From: Evansella sp. LMS18
GTDB taxonomy: Bacteria > Bacillota > Bacilli > Bacillales > Salisediminibacteriaceae
Length of the DNA: 64,000 bases
Assembly: GCF_024362785.1 (NCBI RefSeq)
Contig: NZ_CP093301.1
Coordinates: 3,906,001 to 3,970,000, forward strand
Direction: 5' to 3'
In this document: positions 58,669 through 64,000 of the stretch, in pieces
Numbering within the stretch: the stretch's first letter is position 1
How the letters are laid out: each line of letters opens with the position of its first letter
Translations under genes and position numbers: made by a program
The notes under the pieces: generated by a model
What the model saw: the letters and a program-made list of their open reading frames with translations, nothing else
What the model was told of the DNA's origin: nothing
The model's database searches: none

Positions 58669-59370
58669 ATGGAAGAAAGATTCCCGCTATCAGGACAATA
58701 CGACAGGAACTGGATTGATGAGAATAAAATGGGGCCTAACCCGCTATGGCTACTGGAAGACTTAATGGAAAATATGCAGCTCAAAAAAGGCATGAGGGTC
58801 CTCGACATGGGTTGTGGTAAAGCAATCACTTCTATTTTTCTGGCTAAAGAATTCGGCGTGCAGGTCTGGGCAAATGACCTTTGGATTAACCCTGATGAAA
58901 ATGCTCTGAGAATAAAGGAGGCAGGCGCAGAGGACCTCGTTTTTCCAATTAAGGCAGAGGCCCATTCACTGCCGTACTCCGAGAGTTTTTTTGACGCAAT
59001 CATCAGCATCGACGCTTACCATTATTTTGGGACAAGTGATCTTTATCTGCCATGGTATTTTCAAAAGCTTGTAAAAAAGGGCGGAGAAATTGGGATAGTC
59101 GTACCCGCAGTTAAAAAGGAAGTCAGAAATGAAGAAGATATTCCGGAGAAATTAAGAGAATACTGGGACGCAGATTTTTATACCTTTCATACTTCAGAAT
59201 GGTGGGCAAACCACTGGAGAAAGAGTAAGGCAGTAGATATAAAACTGGCAGAATATATTAAGGCAGGACGAGAAATATGGCTGAATTCCAAGGTAGACTT
59301 AGAGGCTCTTGCTGCTGATGAAGAGCAGATTTTATCATTTGTTAAAATGATTGGTAAAAGAAAGCAGTAG
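58669..59370 (+). CDS. SAM-dependent methyltransferase (class I)
   Basis: 233 residues. The SAM site is VLDMGCGKAITSIFLAKEFG with the acidic residue WANDLWI at the end of strand 2, then AHSLPYSESFFDAIISIDAY and LVKKGGEIGIVVPAV. A tryptophan-rich part (TSEWWANHWRKS) follows. AGGGAG is nine bases before the ATG at 58669; the ATG at 58660 touches the ribosome site. The substrate is unknown; small-molecule methylation is the usual role of this group. Confidence 0.8.
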   Translation: MEERFPLSGQYDRNWIDENKMGPNPLWLLEDLMENMQLKKGMRVLDMGCGKAITSIFLAKEFGVQVWANDLWINPDENALRIKEAGAEDLVFPIKAEAHSLPYSESFFDAIISIDAYHYFGTSDLYLPWYFQKLVKKGGEIGIVVPAVKKEVRNEEDIPEKLREYWDADFYTFHTSEWWANHWRKSKAVDIKLAEYIKAGREIWLNSKVDLEALAADEEQILSFVKMIGKRKQ

Positions 59371-59409
59371 CACATTGCTGGCACATCTTGTTTGTTCAGC
59401 CTACGTAAA

Positions 59410-59442
59410 ATAAGGGCTGCATACAGCTGCAGCCCTTATAAT
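59410..59442. terminator. Bidirectional terminator between convergent genes
   Basis: ATAAGGGCTGCA (59410-59421) pairs perfectly with TGCAGCCCTTAT (59428-59439). Confidence 0.85.
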
Positions 59443-59452
59443 AACGTGAGCT

Positions 59453-59845
59453 CTACTCACTGGTTATGATTAGTTGTTCCAGACTTCCATGCTGTGGATC
59501 TGAATCTTCAACTTCCCCTTCTACCCATGCTTCTGTTTCAAGTCCTATTCTTAAATCGCTTAAAGAATAGTGTTCCCCGGCCTCATCGACTATTTCCCCA
59601 TCCCCAACTGTAAGCCATATGCTTACATCATCGCCGGACCAGGTTTCCTGCCCCTCAAGCAAAATTCTGTTTTCCTCTTCGTCAATTTCAGAGATTTCAC
59701 CGATATACCCGGTCTGTTCCTCTTCAGTAAGTTCATTGTCTGTATTCTCCATCATAATATCATTCTCATCTGTCTCCTCAGGGGTCCCACAAGCCCCAAG
59801 TAATAAAAGAAGGATGAATAGTACTGCATTCAGTTTAGCCATCAT
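59453..59845 (-). CDS. Acidic lipoprotein (DUF3221-like)
   Basis: 130 residues with a lipobox LGAC (cysteine near 19), an acidic linker and a small beta-barrel-like domain (TGYIGEISEIDEEENRILLE, SIWLTVGDGEIVDEAGEHYS). This OB-like layout resembles the DUF3221 lipoproteins of Bacillus. The mature part is extremely acidic, with a single Arg pair as its main positive charge. GAGGAGGTAAC lies before the ATG at 59845. The function is unknown. Confidence 0.75.
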   Translation of the reverse strand: MMAKLNAVLFILLLLLGACGTPEETDENDIMMENTDNELTEEEQTGYIGEISEIDEEENRILLEGQETWSGDDVSIWLTVGDGEIVDEAGEHYSLSDLRIGLETEAWVEGEVEDSDPQHGSLEQLIITSE

Positions 59846-59940
59846 GTTACCTCCTCAACTATATTTTTATCTGGAAAAAATTATCTGTCCTTCCCCTATA
59901 CCCTTATTGATAATAATTTTAAATAATTTATGCAAAATAC

Positions 59941-60002
59941 TTGAAAGTCAAAAAAGGTCAAAGTATAATATGGGCATAAGGTCAAATATAGTCAAAGTCA
60001 AA
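59941..60002 (+). promoter_or_regulatory. CtsR-controlled promoter of clpE
   Basis: TTGAAA (59941-59946), 17 bases, TATAAT (59964-59969) forms a sigma-A promoter. Two direct-heptad CtsR boxes cover it: AGTCAAAAAAGGTCAAA (59946-59962) and GGTCAAATATAGTCAAA (59980-59996), with a third heptad AGTCAAA at 59996-60002. CtsR should repress at normal temperature and release on heat or thiol stress. Confidence 0.9.
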
Positions 60003-60146
60003 CAATGTACCAACTACTGTTTACTTTTCCTGATAAATACAATACAGGTAAGAGCAGTAGTAGTTGAAAGAGTGCGGGAAGCCCCGTGCGGTATCCATCC
60101 AATTATAAAGAATAGCTAACAAAATAAATTTAAGGGGGCAGATACT

Positions 60147-62306
60147 ATGAAATGCCAAATGTGTGAGCAAAGACATGCAAATGTAAACTTAAATGTACAG
60201 ATTAATAATTCAAAGCATCATGTACAGCTTTGCCATGTATGCTATCAGGAACTGAAGGCAGGAAATAAAATGCCTTCTGGTTTCGAAGGTAGTTTATCTG
60301 ACAGCCTGTTCAACAATTTCTTCAAACAGTTTGGACAGTCTCACATGGGAGGACAGGGAGCACCTCACGGGCAAATGGCATCTCCGCCACAAACAGAGCA
60401 GGGTGGCGGCAACCGTGGAGGCGGTATTCTTGATGAATTGGGAAGAAATGTAACCCATGCGGCAAAAGCCGGATTAATCGATCCTGTAATTGGCCGTGAT
60501 GATGAAGTTGAGCGCGTCATTGAGATACTGAACCGCCGCAATAAAAATAATCCTGTGCTGATTGGTGAACCAGGGGTTGGTAAAACAGCAATTGTTGAAG
60601 GTCTCGCACTGAAGATTAGTGAAGGAGATGTGCCATCCAAGCTCCTGAATAAAGAGGTGTACTTGCTTGATGTTGCTTCTCTCGTGGCGAATACAGGGAT
60701 TCGCGGGCAATTTGAAGAGAGAATGAAGCAGATTATCGCTGAACTGCAGCAGCGGAAGAATATTATTCTGTTTATCGACGAAATCCATCAGTTAGTTGGT
60801 GCAGGTTCTGCAGAGGGCTCCATGGATGCAGGTAACATTCTTAAACCAGCGCTTGCAAGAGGCGAGCTGCAGGTAGTTGGTGCCACAACACTGAAAGAAT
60901 ACCGTCAGATTGAGAAAGACGCTGCTCTGGAGCGTCGTTTCCAGCCAGTCATGGTTAACGAGCCTTCAGTAGATGAAGCAGTGGAAATCCTGAAAGGTAT
61001 ACAAAATAAATATGAAGATTATCATGAAGTTAAATTTACGAATGAAGCCATCCAGGCATGTGTAACTTTATCTCACCGATACATTCAGGACCGCTTCCTT
61101 CCGGATAAAGCGATTGACCTGCTGGACGAAGCAGGCGCAAAGATAAACCTGAAGTCTGGCGGAACAAGCCATGGTGATGTGGAAGAACGCCTGGCGGCAA
61201 TTATGAAGGAGAAAGAAGCAGCCCTTAAAGAAGAAAAATATGAGGTGGCTGCAAAACTGCGAGACGAAGAAGAAGCACTTGAGAAGCGTCTTGAAAACAA
61301 AAACGAGGATAAAACTGTTATTGATGTGGACGTTATTCAGTCCATTATTGAAAAGAAAACAGGAATTCCAGTTGGCAGGCTTCAGGAAAATGAAGCTTCA
61401 AAAATGAAGAACCTGGCTGGAAACCTGAACGGTAAAGTAATTGGACAGGAAGACGCTGTGAAAAAAGTAGCGAAGGCAGTCCGCCGTTCCCGTGCCGGGT
61501 TAAAGCCGAAACAGCGCCCGATTGGATCCTTCCTGTTCGTTGGACCAACTGGTGTGGGTAAAACAGAGCTTACAAAATCACTTGCTGAAGAAATGTTCGG
61601 TTCAAAAGATGCTATGATTCGTCTTGATATGAGTGAATATATGGAAAAACATGCCGTATCCAAGCTGATCGGTTCACCTCCTGGTTATGTGGGGCACGAA
61701 GAAGCCGGCCAGCTGACAGAAAAGGTGCGCCGGAACCCATACTCCATCATTCTCCTTGATGAAATCGAGAAAGCTCACCCGGATGTTCAGCATATGTTCC
61801 TGCAGATTATGGAGGACGGCCGCCTGACAGACAGCCAGGGAAGAACTGTAAGTTTCAAAGATACAGTTATTATCATGACAAGTAACGCTGGAGCGGGTGC
61901 AGCGAAAAAAACAACAGTAGGCTTCGGGGCGGAAAGTGAATCAGTAAAAGAAGAGTCCGTTCTTGAATCATTATCAAACTACTTTAAACCAGAGTTTCTG
62001 AACCGTTTTGATGCAATCATAGAGTTCAATCACCTAAGCAAAGATAATCTTGTTCAAATTGTTGAACTCATGCTCGGTGACCTGGAAGAAACACTGGCAG
62101 AACAAGGCATGACAATCAAAGTGTCAGATGAAGCAAAAGAAAAACTGGCTGAACTTGGCTATCATAAAGCCTTTGGTGCCCGCCCGCTCCGACGCACAAT
62201 CCAGGAGCAGCTGGAAGACCGTATTACCGACCTGATTCTTGACCAGGATGGAGAAATAAAACAAATCAACATCACTCTGGAAGACGGAAAAATCGTATTG
62301 AAGTAA
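60147..62306 (+). CDS. clpE: AAA+ unfoldase ClpE
   Basis: 719 residues. The N-terminal zinc finger (CQMCEQRH and LCHVCYQEL) is the mark of ClpE. The first AAA+ module has the Walker [10 protein letters not shown] and Walker B LFIDEIH. A short coiled middle domain ([23 protein letters not shown]-like) follows. The second module has [23 protein letters not shown] and FLNRFD. ClpE works with ClpP in stress proteolysis. The CtsR boxes upstream fit regulation in Bacillus. GGGGGC lies before the ATG. The gene is monocistronic. Confidence 0.96.
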   Translation: MKCQMCEQRHANVNLNVQINNSKHHVQLCHVCYQELKAGNKMPSGFEGSLSDSLFNNFFKQFGQSHMGGQGAPHGQMASPPQTEQGGGNRGGGILDELGRNVTHAAKAGLIDPVIGRDDEVERVIEILNRRNKNNPVLIGEPGVGKTAIVEGLALKISEGDVPSKLLNKEVYLLDVASLVANTGIRGQFEERMKQIIAELQQRKNIILFIDEIHQLVGAGSAEGSMDAGNILKPALARGELQVVGATTLKEYRQIEKDAALERRFQPVMVNEPSVDEAVEILKGIQNKYEDYHEVKFTNEAIQACVTLSHRYIQDRFLPDKAIDLLDEAGAKINLKSGGTSHGDVEERLAAIMKEKEAALKEEKYEVAAKLRDEEEALEKRLENKNEDKTVIDVDVIQSIIEKKTGIPVGRLQENEASKMKNLAGNLNGKVIGQEDAVKKVAKAVRRSRAGLKPKQRPIGSFLFVGPTGVGKTELTKSLAEEMFGSKDAMIRLDMSEYMEKHAVSKLIGSPPGYVGHEEAGQLTEKVRRNPYSIILLDEIEKAHPDVQHMFLQIMEDGRLTDSQGRTVSFKDTVIIMTSNAGAGAAKKTTVGFGAESESVKEESVLESLSNYFKPEFLNRFDAIIEFNHLSKDNLVQIVELMLGDLEETLAEQGMTIKVSDEAKEKLAELGYHKAFGARPLRRTIQEQLEDRITDLILDQDGEIKQINITLEDGKIVLK

Positions 62307-62316
62307 GCTGATAAGT

Positions 62317-62356
62317 AAAACCGGCTGTATGGGATAAAACCAGCAGCCGGTTTTTA
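62317..62356. terminator. Terminator between clpE and the convergent antiporter gene
   Basis: AAAACCGGCTG (62317-62327) pairs with CAGCCGGTTTTT (62344-62355). Confidence 0.82.
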
Positions 62357-62360
62357 TTTG

Positions 62361-63326
62361 CTAATTTCTGAAGATGATATATATCAGATAGATGACATAA
62401 GCAGCAGCTAAAACAGACCCTTCATATTTTCCAACTGCGTAATTGGTTCGGGAAAAAACAAGGATAACTATTGTTAACAGAATCATGAAAACGACATCCA
62501 GTAATATTCTGCTGTCTACAGCCAGGGGAGTTATAACGGAAGCGGCACCCAGGACGAAAAAAATATTGAATATATTACTTCCGATTATATTCCCTAGCGC
62601 TATTTCACTCTGTTTTTTTAAAGCTGCAGTAATGGAAGTCACTAATTCCGGCAGCGACGTCCCTAGGGCAACAATCGTCAAACCGACCAATGTTTCACTC
62701 ATACCGAAAGAATAGGCTATTTCCGTACTGCTTCTAACAACAAGGTTACCGCCGATGATAATGGCTGTAATACCTGCTAATGTAAGCAGGATTTGCTTAG
62801 CCCAGCCTTCTTTGAAGCCTGGGGACTCCTGTTGATTTGATGAACTATTTTCTGAACGGTTTTTACGTGCAGCTTCGAATATATAATAGAGAAACACGGC
62901 GAAAAACAGGAGTAAAATAAGCCCTTCACTTCGGGAAATTTCATTAATTCCTGCATGCTGCAGGAAGGTGTCGCTGATAAAAATAAGTAAAGCTGTCCCT
63001 GCTAAAAGGGTAAATGGGATTTCTTTTCGGATCGTATCATTCTGCACAGTTAACGGATACAGTACAGCGGTTAAACCAACAACAAAAGTAATGTTAAAAA
63101 TATTGCTTCCTACCACATTTCCAATGGCTACATCGGCTGAAGCATCCAGCGCGGCAATTATACTGACGACTGCTTCAGGAGAGCTCGTTCCGAACGCCAC
63201 AATCGTCAGACCGATAAGGAGGGGAGAAATACGAAGCAGTCTGGCGATGGAGGAGGAACCGTCCACAAAATAGCCAGCTCCTTTTATAAGGAGAGCAAAC
63301 CCCAGAATAAGTAAAAGATAAACCAT
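62361..63326 (-). CDS. Ca2+/cation antiporter (CaCA family, YrbG/CaxA type)
   Basis: About 321 residues with ten or so membrane helices in two inverted halves. The alpha-repeats are visible twice: VAFGTSSPEAVVSIIAAL with GNVVGSNIFN, and VALGTSLPELVTSITAAL with GNIIGSNIFN. Such proteins exchange Na+ or K+ or H+ for Ca2+. A soluble Ser/Asn-rich loop (ENSSSNQQESPGF) joins the halves. The start is ATG 63326 after GGTGG, or GTG 63344 which is in frame. In an alkaliphile it may help Na+/Ca2+ balance. Single gene. Confidence 0.87.
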   Translation of the reverse strand: MVYLLLILGFALLIKGAGYFVDGSSSIARLLRISPLLIGLTIVAFGTSSPEAVVSIIAALDASADVAIGNVVGSNIFNITFVVGLTAVLYPLTVQNDTIRKEIPFTLLAGTALLIFISDTFLQHAGINEISRSEGLILLLFFAVFLYYIFEAARKNRSENSSSNQQESPGFKEGWAKQILLTLAGITAIIIGGNLVVRSSTEIAYSFGMSETLVGLTIVALGTSLPELVTSITAALKKQSEIALGNIIGSNIFNIFFVLGAASVITPLAVDSRILLDVVFMILLTIVILVFSRTNYAVGKYEGSVLAAAYVIYLIYIIFRN

Positions 63327-63528
63327 GTGGCCACCAGCTTTCACTTTAGAATATTACATATACTGTTAAAACAATAAGAAGGTTTCAGCATTTTACTGTT
63401 GATTTTTCAGTTCATTTTTTTTTAAACAGGATCGCCGTCAATGGGTTTTATTTTGTAAAGATAAGTGAAATTAACGGTATGCTACAATAAAGTCATAATT
63501 CAGCAGAATAAGGAAGGGGGTGTCATAC

Positions 63529-63759
63529 ATGCGGATTATTGGTTTTATAACTTCATTACTGGCCGCATTACTCGCAGGCTTTATGTTATTTAATGATAAT
63601 TTTGTTTTAATGCCTGCTGTGCTTTTTTTACTCAGTATTTCTTTAGTTTTTACTGGGATTTATTATACCCGGAGCAGCAAGTACAGAACCATGGGTTTGA
63701 TGAATATTTGTTTATCATTGTTTGTCCTTTTTACAGCTATATACATATTAGTTAGTTAG
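63529..63759 (+). CDS. Small membrane protein, DUF3953-like
   Basis: 76 residues with three hydrophobic segments (MRIIGFITSLLAALLAGFML, LMPAVLFLLSISLVFTGI, MGLMNICLSLFVLFTAIYIL) and a basic loop YYTRSSKYRT. This matches short Bacillus membrane proteins of the DUF3953 type. AAGGGGGTG lies before the ATG at 63529; a GTG at 63520 overlaps that site. The function is unknown. Confidence 0.7.
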   Translation: MRIIGFITSLLAALLAGFMLFNDNFVLMPAVLFLLSISLVFTGIYYTRSSKYRTMGLMNICLSLFVLFTAIYILVS

Positions 63760-63868
63760 GAAGTGCCTATCTGGCAAAATTGCAAAAATGTTACAAATAA
63801 ACCCTGCTAATCTGTTAAACTAGCACATGGGAGATCCTTAAATAGAATTTTTGCAAGGATGTGAAGGA

Positions 63869-64000
63869 ATGAGTGAGAGAGCATTAAAATTTAAATATCA
63901 TTACCTGGTGATAATTTTATCAGTAGTATTCCTGTTCAGTGCCTGTGGACAGGCCGATGAAAACAACCAGCTAATTAATGATGAAAACGGTTCTGCTACA
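63869..64000 (+). CDS. Lipoprotein, N-terminal part (cut by window edge)
   Basis: The frame is open from ATG 63869 to the window end (44 codons). It begins with a basic stretch (MSERALKFKYHY), a hydrophobic core (LVIILSVVFLF) and a lipobox FSAC with the lipidated cysteine at 26, then an acidic and Asn-rich linker (GQADENNQLINDENGS). AAGGATGTG lies upstream. The folded domain is outside the window, so the function is unknown. Confidence 0.65.
   Translation, partial: MSERALKFKYHYLVIILSVVFLFSACGQADENNQLINDENGSAT

Noticed and set aside
59619-60119. 166-codon plus-strand frame
   Set aside because: It is antisense to the acidic lipoprotein and runs across the CtsR-controlled clpE promoter.
1-64000. 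tRNA, rRNA, prophage, toxin-antitoxin or defence genes
   Set aside because: None could be recognised. The NERD and pentapeptide-repeat proteins alone are not enough to claim a defence system.

Overview
The window looks like a chromosomal segment of a low-to-moderate-GC Firmicute of the family Bacillaceae, probably an alkaliphile or halo-alkaliphile. Shine-Dalgarno sequences are strong (AGGAGG type) and TTG/GTG starts are frequent. Regulatory RNAs and operators are of Bacillus type: two TPP riboswitches, one SAM-I (S-box) riboswitch, CtsR boxes in front of clpE, and cre-like sites. Gene families match Bacillus, and exported proteins are strikingly acidic. The genus cannot be fixed from the sequence alone. 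No tRNA, rRNA, phage or intact transposase gene was seen.

Layout. 1-2.7 kb: end of a 3-hydroxybutyrate/ketone-body operon (CoA-transferase B subunit, 3-hydroxybutyrate dehydrogenase, GntP-type permease). 2.7-8.7 kb: repeat-rich spacer, coiled-coil protein, a divergent PRPP synthetase, a minus-strand glpQ-MFS pair and a pentapeptide-repeat protein. 8.7-9.8 kb: tenA under a TPP riboswitch. 9.9-27.8 kb: the centre of interest, a cell-wall salvage locus. It holds a MurNAc/GlcNAc kinase, the MurNAc-6-P etherase MurQ, a three-gene sugar ABC importer without its own ATPase, and a MurR/RpiR regulator. These are followed by exported NagZ, NamZ, an AmiE-like serine hydrolase and a 1621-residue exported protein joining a phosphodiester glycosidase domain to a purple-acid-phosphatase-like domain. 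28-34 kb: exported and cytosolic peptidases (S15-type, M20, M14) with small genes. 34.7-48.5 kb: oxidoreductase, GNAT, phosphosulfolactate-phosphatase-like, NERD, YajQ, DUF421 and uncharacterised envelope genes, plus an RlmN-type radical SAM enzyme. 49-53.2 kb: TPP riboswitch and tenI-thiO-thiS-thiG-thiF. 54-57.2 kb: an exported C45-like hydrolase and an S-box-controlled SfnG-type monooxygenase. 57.4-64 kb: very acidic lipoproteins, a PNPOx-like protein, a methyltransferase, clpE and a Ca2+/cation antiporter.

How the salvage genes may work together (inference). Exported NagZ and NamZ trim GlcNAc and MurNAc from the ends of wall glycans, and the AmiE-like enzyme frees MurNAc from its peptide. 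The ABC system imports the amino sugar, the kinase phosphorylates it, and MurQ converts MurNAc-6-P to GlcNAc-6-P. In B. subtilis the equivalent cluster uses a PTS transporter (MurP). Here import and phosphorylation appear to be split between an ABC system and a BadF-type kinase. Two NagR/DasR-like 16-bp operators lie in front of nagZ and namZ, suggesting the exported enzymes answer to GlcNAc-6-P while MurR governs uptake.

Non-coding structure is rich. Three copies of a ~155-bp TTTATCCC...GGTTCAC element look like non-autonomous IS200/IS605-type elements, one of them inside a terminator loop. There is also a 0.6-kb chain of about ten hairpins, a precise 52-bp tandem repeat, a 19/21-bp phased repeat and two dispersed palindromic elements of a type I recall from other Bacillaceae.
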